Shown here piece after piece: positions 7,507-15,585 of a stretch of DNA of 21,802 bases. The stretch lies in assembly GCA_964610985.1 (NCBI GenBank), contig CAZSZJ010000022.1, positions 1 through 21,802 on the forward strand, read 5' to 3'. This DNA comes from JARIHD01 sp964610985. Lineage in GTDB: Bacteria > Patescibacteriota > Saccharimonadia > Saccharimonadales > UBA4665. The position numbers and the translations under genes were made by a program. Positions within the stretch are counted from its first letter, which is position 1, and every line of letters starts with the position of its first letter. The notes under the pieces are model-generated. The model was not told the DNA's origin. It worked only from the letters and a program-made list of their open reading frames with translations, and did not search any database.

Positions 7507-9324
7507 TTATGTATTGTCAGTGATGAATCCACCGGTTTGGTGTCTCCAGAGCGTCGCATATGTGCCTTTTTTGGCGATTAACTCGGCATGCGAACCCTTT
7601 TCGACGACTTCTCCTTGGTCGAGCACAACGATGGTATCCATACTTTGGATGGTGCTCAGACGATGGGCGATGACTATGGCTGTGCGATGTTCCATAAGTT
7701 CGCCTAATGCAGATTGAATCAAATGTTCGTTCTCTGAGTCAAGCGCACTTGTAGCTTCGTCGAGCAACAGGATCGGCGCGTCTTTTAATATTGCCCGAGC
7801 GATGGCAATACGCTGCCGTTGTCCTCCAGAGAGTTTAATACCGTGTTCGCCCACCACGGTGTCGTAACTGCGGGGTAGGGCACGGATAAACTCATCGGCG
7901 TGGGCTTTGTGGGCTGCGGCAGCGACCTCTTCATCGGTTGCGTCAGATTTACCGTATGCGATATTCTCACGAATTGTCCGGTGAAATAATAATGGCTCCT
8001 GCGGTACGTAGGCGATGTGCCGCCGCAAATCTTCTTGGGTTAGTTCAGAAATGTCTTGTCCGTCGATAGCAATCCGTCCGCCTTCGATATCGGCAAACCG
8101 CATAAGTAACTTGGCAAAGGTCGACTTTCCCGCACCCGACCGTCCCACGAGTCCGATCTTTTTACCGGCCGCAATATGCAGCGAAAAATCACGGAACAAC
8201 GCATCACGCGTATCGATATGGGTAAACTTCACGTCGTCAAACTGCACTTCGCCCTTATTGATATGTGCGGGCCGCGGAAGTTTTGGGTCGGCGATGCTGG
8301 CCGAAATGCCAAGTATGCGAACCATGTCGGCCGCATCGCCAAACGCACGATTGACGTCGCGCAGTGTTACCGTACTAAATTGCCACAGCCGCGTTACGAT
8401 GGTCGCACTGTAGTCGATGACCAAAAAAACAGTCGCAATATTGGCGTCAAAGAACACGACGCTTGCGAGCGCCAATACTAATGAAATGGTTGTAATACTC
8501 GACGTCAAAACGCTAAAATACAGCTCGCGCGAATTGTTGGTGTCGGCGTGGTCAAGCATCCGCAGGCGTGTTTTTTCGCTCAGCTGCTCAAAGTGCTTCT
8601 GCTCATACGCGGTCGCAGCAAAACTTTTAACAGTCAGGATATTAGAGAATGTATCGGCTAGATAGCCAGTTTGTTTGCTGGCAGCTTCGGCAGCCTCGCC
8701 GCTTTTTTGGCGAATAATCCTCGTACCCTTTGCCGTTATGAACGCATATATAATCGAGAACACCAGGAGCGCAAACACAAACAGCGGCGCGCGCGGCAAA
8801 AGCACGATTGCTGCAAACACAAACGACAGCGCCAGCGGTCCAAACTGCAATACCGCCGCTTCGGCCAGACGTACGAACGCATTTACAAAACCGGTTGCCT
8901 GCGCCACCAAAGTTCCACTTTGCCGATCGGCATGAAACTGGGGGCTTTGGGTTAGTAGATGCCGAAAAACGTGCGACGCTATGTCCTTTTGTACATTCGC
9001 ATTCAATCGGTCAAGCCAAATGATCACCAGCCGCCAAATGATCGTTGCGCTGCTCATGCGGAGCAGGGCATACAAAATAATGAGCCAGCCAAAACTTCCC
9101 CACAGGTCACCGTGCGTAAACTCTCCAGAACTCAGCCGGCTCAGAATCGCCGCAATTACCAGCGGCGGTAGGAACTGGTGTAATAGAACCGAAACTGGCA
9201 ACACCAGGCCGATTCCCCACAAGTAACGAGGATAGCGGCGCACATACTGCCAATAAATCCTGAGCGTTTCACGGGTCAGCCGTTGCTTTTTGGGGTGGGC
9301 CACAAAATTCCTGACAGTTACCAT
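7507..9324 (-). CDS. ABC exporter half-transporter 2 (605 aa)
   Basis: This is the second tandem exporter paralog. The membrane domain (about 20-330) opens with RIYWQYVRRYPRYLWGIG and resembles paralog 3 most (shared HQFLPP/FTFLPP and GDLWGSFG segments). The NBD has Walker A GRSGAGKST from 394, YVPQEPLLFHRTIRENIAYG, signature LSGGQRQR from 498, LLLDEATSALDSEN and IAHRLSTI, all intact. It lies 34 bp after paralog 3. The gap holds a perfect extended -10 on the minus strand, so this gene may also be transcribed separately. The ATG at 9324 has no Shine-Dalgarno site. A GTG seven codons in (9303) is preceded by AGGA and is an alternative start. Paralogs 2 and 3 together could form a heterodimer, but neither shows a degenerate catalytic site. 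Substrate unknown. Confidence 0.95.
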   Translation of the reverse strand: MVTVRNFVAHPKKQRLTRETLRIYWQYVRRYPRYLWGIGLVLPVSVLLHQFLPPLVIAAILSRLSSGEFTHGDLWGSFGWLIILYALLRMSSATIIWRLVIIWLDRLNANVQKDIASHVFRHLLTQSPQFHADRQSGTLVAQATGFVNAFVRLAEAAVLQFGPLALSFVFAAIVLLPRAPLFVFALLVFSIIYAFITAKGTRIIRQKSGEAAEAASKQTGYLADTFSNILTVKSFAATAYEQKHFEQLSEKTRLRMLDHADTNNSRELYFSVLTSSITTISLVLALASVVFFDANIATVFLVIDYSATIVTRLWQFSTVTLRDVNRAFGDAADMVRILGISASIADPKLPRPAHINKGEVQFDDVKFTHIDTRDALFRDFSLHIAAGKKIGLVGRSGAGKSTFAKLLMRFADIEGGRIAIDGQDISELTQEDLRRHIAYVPQEPLLFHRTIRENIAYGKSDATDEEVAAAAHKAHADEFIRALPRSYDTVVGEHGIKLSGGQRQRIAIARAILKDAPILLLDEATSALDSENEHLIQSALGELMEHRTAIVIAHRLSTIQSMDTIVVLDQGEVVEKGSHAELIAKKGTYATLWRHQTGGFITDNT

Positions 9325-9341
9325 TAAAAAATTAAGCTGTA

Positions 9342-9350
9342 ATTATATCA
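9342..9350 (-). promoter_or_regulatory. Internal extended -10 promoter for ABC exporter 2
   Basis: Read on the minus strand, the 34-bp gap between ABC genes 3 and 2 has TGATATAAT, a perfect extended -10 (TG at 9350-9349, TATAAT at 9347-9342). No good -35 is visible. The predicted transcript begins about 10 nt before the ATG at 9324. The two downstream ABC genes may therefore have an additional transcript. Confidence 0.5.
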
Positions 9351-9358
9351 TAGCTGAT

Positions 9359-11149
9359 TTATTCGGTAATGAACCCGCCGGTTTGATGCGCCCATAACTG
9401 GGCGTAGATGCCACGGGCCTCAACGAGCTCGGCATGCGAACCTTGCTCTACAATCTCGCCGTCTTCCATGACCAAAATGCGATCCATTTTTTGGATGGTG
9501 CTTAGGCGGTGAGCGATGACGATAGCAGTGCGTCCTTTCATGAGCTCCCATAATGCGGACTGAATCAGCTTTTCGCTTTCGGAGTCGAGCGCACTAGTAG
9601 CCTCGTCCAGCACCAAGATGGGCGCGTCCTTGAGAATGGCACGGGCGATGGCAATACGCTGCCGCTGTCCACCAGACAGCTTAACGCCGCGTTCACCGAC
9701 GAGCGTGTCGTAACCGTCCTTCAATTTTTCAATGAACTCACTGGCATTGGCTTTGCGGGCTGCAGCAACAATCTCATCCTCGGTTGCCTCGGGTCTGCCG
9801 TAGGCGATATTCTCACGAATTGTCCGGTGGAACAAGAGTGGCTCCTGTGGCACGTAGGCGATGTGCCGTCGAAGGTCGTCTTGGGTAATCCGAGCAATAT
9901 TTTGCCCGTCGATCAATATTTTGCCACTGTCTATATCGTTAAAGCGTAGCAACAGTTTGGTGAGACTCGTTTTGCCCGAACCAGAGTGGCCAACCAGACC
10001 GATCTTTTCCCCTGATTTGATAGTGATGTTAAGTTTATCAAACAAAGCTTCGTCGTTTTCGGGATGTGTAAAGGTCATATTCTGAATATCGATGGCGCCG
10101 CGGGTAATGCGTGGTTTTTCGGAACGTTTCGCGTCTTTGACCGCCGGTTCAAGGTTTAGGATTTCGGCCATATCCTGTGCGTCGCCAAAGGCGCGGTTAA
10201 TATTGCGCAGGGTTCGCTGGCTAAACTCCCACAGCCGCTCGCCGATTGCGGTGGTGTAGGTGATAACCAAAAAGACGGTCGCAATGTCGGCGTCATACAT
10301 GACCACGCTGGCGATCGATGTTCCTAGTGTAGCGATCCCAAGTGTGGTGGTCATGCTGGCCGAGAGCGTGTCGCGTTTGATGCTGGCCCACATTGTATTG
10401 TTGGTGGCGTCACGAGTTTCGTTGGTGGCTAGAGCGTACCGTTTCCGCTCGTATAGTCCGCCGGCAAAACCTTTGACGGCCATGACGTTGGTGATGGCAT
10501 CTGCCAAAAAGCCGGTTTGCTGGTTGCTTTTGTCGGCTTCGACTGCGTTTAGGCGGCGCACTTTAGCGGTTATCAAAATCGATACCGTAATAAATATGAT
10601 CGAAAACCCAAACATGATGAGCACGACAATCGGTGCACGCGGCCACAAAATAACAAACGCGAATATGAACGCAAGCAGCATGGTCGTAATATCGAACACC
10701 ACACTGTCTGCGATGCGCACGTATGCGCTGGTAAATTTGTTGGTCTGTGAAACGAGCGAGCCGCTAAAACGATTGGCGTGGAACGATGAGCTCAAATCCA
10801 TAAAATGACCAAAGATACGTTGGTAAATGTCGCGCGTGACGTTCATTTCGAGCCGCCAGATCAAAAACACGGCTAAGCGCCATAAAAACACGCCACCTAC
10901 AATGCTAACGAGAGCATACAATGCCAGATCGGTGCCAAAACTTCCCCATAGATCGCCGCGGATAAATTTCTGATCGCTCAGTCGTTGCAAAATGCGCGAA
11001 AAGATAAGCGGCGGCAAAAAAGTAAATACAAACACCGTGATCGGCACGACGGTAAAGAGGGCGATCACTAGGCCTTTGTAGCGCCAGGCGTGTTCCCAAA
11101 ACAGACCAAGGATCTGTCTAATAAGCTGTTTTTCGAGGACTTTTTTCAT
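9359..11149 (-). CDS. ABC exporter half-transporter 3 (596 aa), first gene of the trio
   Basis: This is a full half-transporter of the B-type exporter family and the promoter-proximal gene of the three. The membrane domain (about 20-330) includes IALFTVVPITVFVFTFLPPLIF and a basic intracellular loop region. The NBD has Walker A GHSGSGKTS from 387, YVPQEPLLFHRTIRENIAYG, LSGGQRQRIAIARAIL, LVLDEATSALDSES and IAHRLSTI, all catalytic residues kept. The start at 11149 has AGGAG about 6 nt upstream. At DNA level its Q-loop region is nearly identical to ABC 2, while its signature region is nearly identical to ABC 1, suggesting exchange among the paralogs. No clear promoter was found in the 276 bp upstream. 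Substrate unknown. Confidence 0.95.
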   Translation of the reverse strand: MKKVLEKQLIRQILGLFWEHAWRYKGLVIALFTVVPITVFVFTFLPPLIFSRILQRLSDQKFIRGDLWGSFGTDLALYALVSIVGGVFLWRLAVFLIWRLEMNVTRDIYQRIFGHFMDLSSSFHANRFSGSLVSQTNKFTSAYVRIADSVVFDITTMLLAFIFAFVILWPRAPIVVLIMFGFSIIFITVSILITAKVRRLNAVEADKSNQQTGFLADAITNVMAVKGFAGGLYERKRYALATNETRDATNNTMWASIKRDTLSASMTTTLGIATLGTSIASVVMYDADIATVFLVITYTTAIGERLWEFSQRTLRNINRAFGDAQDMAEILNLEPAVKDAKRSEKPRITRGAIDIQNMTFTHPENDEALFDKLNITIKSGEKIGLVGHSGSGKTSLTKLLLRFNDIDSGKILIDGQNIARITQDDLRRHIAYVPQEPLLFHRTIRENIAYGRPEATEDEIVAAARKANASEFIEKLKDGYDTLVGERGVKLSGGQRQRIAIARAILKDAPILVLDEATSALDSESEKLIQSALWELMKGRTAIVIAHRLSTIQKMDRILVMEDGEIVEQGSHAELVEARGIYAQLWAHQTGGFITE

Positions 11150-11385
11150 AACGAACTCCTACGGTTCGGTTTAAGTAATGATTTTTAGAGTAATAAAGAG
11201 TTTAGTTTAGTATTACAGAGAGAAAATGCGCATAGCGGAAACGCCCAATGTGTCGCACTGCTGTATATGTGTTTTGGTCATCTGCGGGCCTTTCCGTTAC
11301 ATGATAATGCTTTGTAATATACCATGGCTGTCAAGACATATGCAAACAGATTACGTATAGTAGTCTATTCTACAACGATGGGCTC

Positions 11386-11419
11386 ATTCCTTGCAATAAA
11401 ATAGGAATAGTGAGATAAT
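11386..11419 (+). promoter_or_regulatory. Promoter and possible operator of the 556-aa orphan gene
   Basis: TTGCAA (11391-11396) and GATAAT (11414-11419) are separated by 17 nt, with TG (11411-11412) giving an extended -10. The -10 ends 6 nt before the ATG at 11426, so the mRNA probably starts at or next to the start codon. ATTCCT (11386-11391) and AGGAAT (11403-11408) form an inverted repeat overlapping the -35, a possible repressor site. The rest of 11150-11390 is AT-rich and holds nothing else I can name. Confidence 0.65.
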
Positions 11420-11425
11420 ATTCAT

Positions 11426-13096
11426 ATGACATCACCCGAAAAGGGTAACTCTTTACACGATATCCCATTATATAACCCTGTTGAGCTTATTGGTCAGCTG
11501 GGGCTTAATGAACTAGTTGACCTTACTCGGATGCCAACAGGAGAAAGGGCCAAAATCAATGGTATCTGGAATTTGATAGTCCGTGAAGAACGCTTGTATA
11601 GGGAGTCCGAATTGAATGATGTGCTGGATAGTCCGGCGCGCATTGCATCACCCCTATACGACGAGTCCGCCGGTCCTGCGGCATATATTGATCAGGTTAG
11701 ATCGGCAGTGGGCCAGACTGACATGACCACCGGCTATGCAGGGCAACTTGATCGGGAACAGAGACAGATGCTACATACATTACTCGGTAAATATCATGCT
11801 GATAATCCAGATCTTTGGCGAGAGTTCTCTCCCGAGCCACTTGTGAGACAGCAGCTGGAGAAGTCTTTGCTAAATAATATTGCCGGCATTGTGCTTGCTC
11901 CCCGCGGTATTGCAATAGATGAGTATAATGTGGCTCGCCGCGCGTTATGCAGCAAACATATTCCGGGATTGGGAGCTAAAACCGCGTCACAATTCCGAAA
12001 AACTGCAGGCAGATTTCCCATCATGAGTACACACATTAGTACTTTAAAAAAGGCAATCAATACGCTAGAACCTCGTCAAATGCCCGCGGCTGACTTCTTT
12101 AAATTTACTTCGGACCAGCAGCATGACGTAGTTAAAGCGGTAGTCGGTGAGTGGCGTGAGACTGGAGTATTCTTTCAGGAACATGCGCCTGGCATGCTCA
12201 CAAATACCGGTCGCTATGCTATTGCGCCATTGGCACACCACTCACTTATTCAATTAAGGCAAGCCATAGAAGCTTATCCGCAGCTAAAACCTTATGAAAT
12301 TTGCCGACATTTTTGGCGCAGTCCCGCGAAATTTTATGCAAATCTAGCCGAAGCTGCTTTCGCCGAGAAATCCAAGGAGCAAGTACAAAAAGCTCCACCC
12401 ATTTCATTGCCGCCAAGGCTAAAAAAAGTCGAGTCAAAAACCAAAGTAGCTGAAATAACCGATAATCAAATATTAATGCGGCAATTAATGAAGCGGGAGG
12501 GCATCGTGCCGCAAGTTGCCGAATTGCAGCCTGGCGATATCCTTCCTCTGACGCCAGCAGGTGAGATCGTGACTACTAAAGAATTCGATAGTATTGTAGA
12601 TAGTCACCTAGAAGTATTCGGCCGTTCATTCTATGAAAAATTACCTGATTACAATCTACTTGGTCTTACTTTATGGAATTGGAATCATGTCAGTGTGGGC
12701 GAGCGGCTTCGTGGAGATTTCCATGGTAGATTAAGTAATCTGGCTCTGGCTCGGGCTTCGGTGACCGAAGAAGATCTGCGACGTTTCTTTGGTACGCGGT
12801 ATGATGCCGAACTACACTCTCCCGATACGGCAGCGCAATTGGTGCTGAGTACTGATATGCGAAGCGGTAAAAGTACATCGCGGGGATTTTTGCGGATGAT
12901 GATGATAGTAAGGCGGGAAGCCAAGCGGCCCGACGTTCTTTATAAAAGCTTACACAAAGCAGTTTCCAATACCGATAGGATTACGCAAAGCGTGAGGGAG
13001 GAAGCGATGGCTATTGCGGAAGCGGTTCAGTCCTGGCGTATTTCACTTCCTATGTCTGGAGGTTTACCAGGATCAGGAAAACACGGCAACAGTTAA
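11426..13096 (+). CDS. Hypothetical protein, 556 aa, no recognised domain
   Basis: I do not recognise this protein. It is predicted soluble, with no signal peptide or membrane segment, and appears mostly helical. A short motif IPGLGAKTASQFRK near residues 179-192 resembles a helix-hairpin-helix DNA-binding turn, but it is a single weak match. A Lys/Pro-rich linker lies around 320-345 (KAPPISLPPRLKKVESKTK). It separates an N-terminal part from a C-terminal part containing LGLTLWNWNHVSVGERLRGDFHGRL and a basic segment, TDMRSGKSTSRGFLRMMMIVRREAKR. No catalytic motif is evident. The gene has its own promoter with likely leaderless transcription, faces away from the ABC operon and is followed 33 bp later by trhO with its own -10. 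Its DNA looks less GC-rich than uvrA or the ABC genes, judged by eye. Confidence 0.85.
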   Translation: MTSPEKGNSLHDIPLYNPVELIGQLGLNELVDLTRMPTGERAKINGIWNLIVREERLYRESELNDVLDSPARIASPLYDESAGPAAYIDQVRSAVGQTDMTTGYAGQLDREQRQMLHTLLGKYHADNPDLWREFSPEPLVRQQLEKSLLNNIAGIVLAPRGIAIDEYNVARRALCSKHIPGLGAKTASQFRKTAGRFPIMSTHISTLKKAINTLEPRQMPAADFFKFTSDQQHDVVKAVVGEWRETGVFFQEHAPGMLTNTGRYAIAPLAHHSLIQLRQAIEAYPQLKPYEICRHFWRSPAKFYANLAEAAFAEKSKEQVQKAPPISLPPRLKKVESKTKVAEITDNQILMRQLMKREGIVPQVAELQPGDILPLTPAGEIVTTKEFDSIVDSHLEVFGRSFYEKLPDYNLLGLTLWNWNHVSVGERLRGDFHGRLSNLALARASVTEEDLRRFFGTRYDAELHSPDTAAQLVLSTDMRSGKSTSRGFLRMMMIVRREAKRPDVLYKSLHKAVSNTDRITQSVREEAMAIAEAVQSWRISLPMSGGLPGSGKHGNS

Positions 13097-13113
13097 TGAA
13101 TATAGCGCAATTA

Positions 13114-13122
13114 TGGTATAGT
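13114..13122 (+). promoter_or_regulatory. trhO extended -10 promoter, leaderless type
   Basis: TGGTATAGT is an extended -10 (TG 13114-13115, TATAGT 13117-13122) ending 7 nt before the ATG at 13130. A poor -35 candidate, TTAATG, lies about 18 nt upstream. No Shine-Dalgarno site is present, so transcription probably begins at or beside the A of the start codon. Confidence 0.6.
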
Positions 13123-13129
13123 ATCTCTG

Positions 13130-14011
13130 ATGCAAAAAATTGTTCTCTACTATAAATTTGCGCCGATTGCTGACCCTGAGGCGGTTAAATTATGGCAAAA
13201 AACGCTCTGTGAGCGCCTGAATTTGCGCGGCCGGATTCTTATTTCGAAGCACGGCATAAATGGTACGGTCGGCGGCGATATCGACGACGTCAAAGCTTAC
13301 GTAAAAGCTACCAAAGAATACCCGTTTTTTAAGGGTACCGTCTTTAAGTGGTCAGATGGTGGCCGCGACAATTTTCCTAAACTGAGCGTGAAAGTGCGCG
13401 ACGAGATTGTTGCCTTTGACGCAGCCGACGAAATAGAAGTGGACGCGGGCGGCATTGTCGGCGGTGGCACGCACCTTAAGCCCCACCAAGTGCACGAACT
13501 CGTCGAAAAATACGGCGATGACGTCGTGTTTTTCGATGGCCGTAACGCTTACGAGGCGCAGGTCGGTAAGTTTAAAAATGCCATTGTCCCCGACATAAAG
13601 ACCAGTCGCGACTTTATAAAAGAGCTCGAAGACCCCAAGTACAACGATATCAAAGACAAACCGGTCGTCACGTATTGTACCGGTGGTATTCGCTGCGAAA
13701 TCCTCTCGGCGCTCATGAAAAAACGCGGCTTCAAAGACGTCTATCAAATGGACGGCGGCATCGTAAAGTACGGCGAAGCGTACGCCGACGACGGGCTGTG
13801 GGAGGGCTCATTATATGTGTTTGATGGCCGGATGAATGTAAAATTCAGCGACAAAACCAAAGACATCGGTGAGTGCGTGCACTGCGCCGGCAAAACCAGT
13901 AATTTTGAAAACTGCGCGCTGAAAACCTGCAACAAATTAGTGTTAATATGCGACGACTGCAAATCGGGCAATGAAACCTGCTCGTCGGCTTGCAGGACAT
14001 TACTGGTATAG
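13130..14011 (+). CDS. trhO: tRNA uridine(34) hydroxylase TrhO (YceA/UPF0176, rhodanese domain)
   Basis: TrhO carries out oxygen-dependent hydroxylation of uridine 34 in tRNA anticodons, the first step to cmo5U/mo5U wobble modification. At 293 aa it is of family length. Visible parts: the N-terminal acylphosphatase-like domain with LRGRILISKHGINGTVGG (about 32-49); the family segment FKWSDGG and LSVKVRDEIV; a rhodanese domain (about 118-225) with VVFFDGRNAYE and the active-site loop YCTGGIRCE, catalytic Cys at 183 and second Cys at 189; and a C-terminal Cys-rich tail (CVHC, NCALKTCN, ICDDC, CSSAC) typical of the family. The gene has a leaderless-type promoter and is followed 9 nt later by a 274-aa orphan. 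The assignment is firm; activity in a possibly low-oxygen host is an open point. Confidence 0.95.
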   Translation: MQKIVLYYKFAPIADPEAVKLWQKTLCERLNLRGRILISKHGINGTVGGDIDDVKAYVKATKEYPFFKGTVFKWSDGGRDNFPKLSVKVRDEIVAFDAADEIEVDAGGIVGGGTHLKPHQVHELVEKYGDDVVFFDGRNAYEAQVGKFKNAIVPDIKTSRDFIKELEDPKYNDIKDKPVVTYCTGGIRCEILSALMKKRGFKDVYQMDGGIVKYGEAYADDGLWEGSLYVFDGRMNVKFSDKTKDIGECVHCAGKTSNFENCALKTCNKLVLICDDCKSGNETCSSACRTLLV

Positions 14012-14012
14012 A
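14004..14012 (+). promoter_or_regulatory. Extended -10 overlapping the trhO stop codon
   Basis: TGGTATAGA (14004-14012) gives TG plus a TATAGA -10 that includes the trhO TAG stop (14009-14011). It ends 8 nt before the ATG at 14021, the same geometry as the leaderless promoters elsewhere in the window. The intervening AAAAAATA has no Shine-Dalgarno site. Translational coupling from trhO is the alternative. Confidence 0.4.
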
Positions 14013-14020
14013 AAAAAATA

Positions 14021-14845
14021 ATGACCGGCGAACAAATCATATACGACCCGCAACCAATGCTTAATGCTGAAGACGCCTTTTATATGGGGCAGCTGTATGC
14101 GCTGGGGTTTGCCATGCCGAGCGACAGTATTTTACGTACCGAGGCCCGGCAGGTTACTCTGGATGAAATTGGAAGTGACCTCGTACAGGGGCAGATGGAC
14201 CGCATGGCCGATATTGCGAATACGCTTGAACCTGCCAAGATAGGTATTTTTGGCGGCCTCGCTTTTAACCAGATGCGCCTTAATGGCGGCCTTCATCTTC
14301 CTCTAGACATTATGCTTGTACCTACAGGGTCACTCCTTGCACCCAATGAAGTCAAAGGCAAATACGGCAGATTCCAGTTCTTGATCAATGCTACTTTCCA
14401 GTTGCCTGAACGCACATTGAGTATGCTCTGGGAGCGGACCAAAGAAGGATGCTCTTCCTCAGCAATCACAAGTTCGGTAAACTACCGTGCGAATGAGATA
14501 TATGACCTGCGGGCCCGAAATCGTTTCGGCGAACCGGTGGCAATAGATGTCGTAAGAGGCTTTCCTGCCATATCTGCACAACACGAAGAAAACCACCTGC
14601 GAAAAATACGAGCTGCTGATAGACGAGGTGTGATACGCAATCTTATTCATCGCGAGGAAGTTGACGGTTACCGCACAGGTTATACTACTGAAACGGCTCA
14701 TGAATGGCTGCGTCGTCAATCTGACGAAGGCTGGCACAGTACGACTCATGACCAGAACTATCTATTGCCCACGGCCGAGCTTCAGGACAAATTTGAAGAA
14801 GGCAGGGCTGACGTTACTAACCGCGGTTTAGCGATCACCGCATAA
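14021..14845 (+). CDS. Hypothetical protein, 274 aa
   Basis: No family is recognised. The protein is soluble, with no signal peptide. It has a likely alpha/beta core around residues 70-100 (AKIGIFGGLAFNQMRLNGG then LPLDIMLVPTG), vaguely like a nucleotide-binding or nucleotidyltransferase fold but without enough residues to claim it. A charged, helical C-terminal half follows (HEENHLRKIRAADRRGVIR, ETAHEWLRRQSDEGW). It sits 9 nt after trhO and 11 nt before def, so the three may be one transcript, which hints at a translation-linked role. That is only context. It has no Shine-Dalgarno site. Confidence 0.82.
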   Translation: MTGEQIIYDPQPMLNAEDAFYMGQLYALGFAMPSDSILRTEARQVTLDEIGSDLVQGQMDRMADIANTLEPAKIGIFGGLAFNQMRLNGGLHLPLDIMLVPTGSLLAPNEVKGKYGRFQFLINATFQLPERTLSMLWERTKEGCSSSAITSSVNYRANEIYDLRARNRFGEPVAIDVVRGFPAISAQHEENHLRKIRAADRRGVIRNLIHREEVDGYRTGYTTETAHEWLRRQSDEGWHSTTHDQNYLLPTAELQDKFEEGRADVTNRGLAITA

Positions 14846-14856
14846 CTAGGGATAAA

Positions 14857-15582
14857 ATGGATAAAAAAACTAAAGCGCCGTTAATAATTTTAGCTACCGT
14901 TCTGTATGACTTAACTCCCGGCGATAAAAATCGATTTGGCGACGAAAAAAGACTAGGTTTAGTTTTGCCTTCTCACTCCGTTCTCGCCAAGGTGGCTGCG
15001 GACGTGCCGGAAAGATCCATTCATACTGATGCTATCCAGCGGCTCGTCATCCGTTTGTTCGAAACAGCCAACGGTCAGCGCACCGGCAAACACGCCAGCA
15101 AAAAGAAAGGCCGTGGGATGGTGGGCTTGGCTGCACCGCAGATTGGTGTTTCAAAACGCATTGTCATCGTGGACACGCAGATAGGCGAGGGCCGAAAGAC
15201 GTTTGGCAAGCTCGAATGTTTTATAAATCCCGTAATACTGTGGCGCAGCCGTGAAACCGCCGAGGGGCGTGAAGGTTGTTTTTCGACCGGGCCGGTCTGG
15301 GGTTTGGTGCGCCGGCCGGTAGCTATCAAAATCCGAGCATTCACGCCGGACGGCACTCAAGTCGAACGCATCTTTGAAGGTTTTACTGCCCGCATTTTGC
15401 AACACGAAATAGACCACTTGGACGGCGTCCGCTTTCCGGACCGTATTAAGAGTAATAATAAACGTCATTGGGTGCATGCCGAGGAGTTCGAAGCGTACGC
15501 CAAACAATACAGAATGTGGCCACGCAAATGTACTCTGGAACGTTGGCAACGCTACGTCGACCAAGCTAGCGCTAGGCTATAG
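14857..15582 (+). CDS. def: Peptide deformylase, long atypical form (241 aa)
   Basis: Peptide deformylase removes the formyl group from the N-terminal Met of nascent proteins, using a metal held by one Cys and two His. All three signatures are present: motif I GLAAPQIG (residues 90-97), motif II E139-GCFS with metal Cys141, and motif III H183-EIDH-187 followed by LDG. The usual length is 150-200 aa. Here a longer N-terminus with a Lys-rich insert (HASKKKGRGM, about 77-87) precedes motif I, and about 45 extra residues follow motif III. The start is supported by AGGGA 4 nt upstream. The gene lies 11 nt after the 274-aa orphan and ends 3 bp before a convergent small gene. Confidence 0.93.
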   Translation: MDKKTKAPLIILATVLYDLTPGDKNRFGDEKRLGLVLPSHSVLAKVAADVPERSIHTDAIQRLVIRLFETANGQRTGKHASKKKGRGMVGLAAPQIGVSKRIVIVDTQIGEGRKTFGKLECFINPVILWRSRETAEGREGCFSTGPVWGLVRRPVAIKIRAFTPDGTQVERIFEGFTARILQHEIDHLDGVRFPDRIKSNNKRHWVHAEEFEAYAKQYRMWPRKCTLERWQRYVDQASARL

Positions 15583-15585
15583 AGA

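Noticed and set aside
10260..10808. 182-aa open frame on the + strand inside ABC exporter 3
   Set aside because: It lies wholly opposite a firmly identified gene; its composition is what the reverse complement of a membrane domain gives.
11952..12003. Helix-hairpin-helix DNA-binding domain in the 556-aa orphan
   Set aside because: Only one GLGAKTA-type turn is seen, without the second helix pattern or related repair domains; kept as a remark rather than a call.
13051..13096. P-loop-like GLPGSGKH at the extreme C-terminus of the 556-aa orphan, suggesting a truncated ATPase or kinase
   Set aside because: It is followed by only three residues and a stop. The alternative frame runs only about 25 codons with no kinase-like sequence, and there is no Walker B. 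It looks like chance Gly/Ser-rich sequence.
14240..14330. Nucleotidyltransferase-like motif in the 274-aa orphan (FGGLAFNQ then LPLDIML)
   Set aside because: The GS..DxD catalytic pattern is missing; resemblance is limited to a Gly-rich turn and one Asp.
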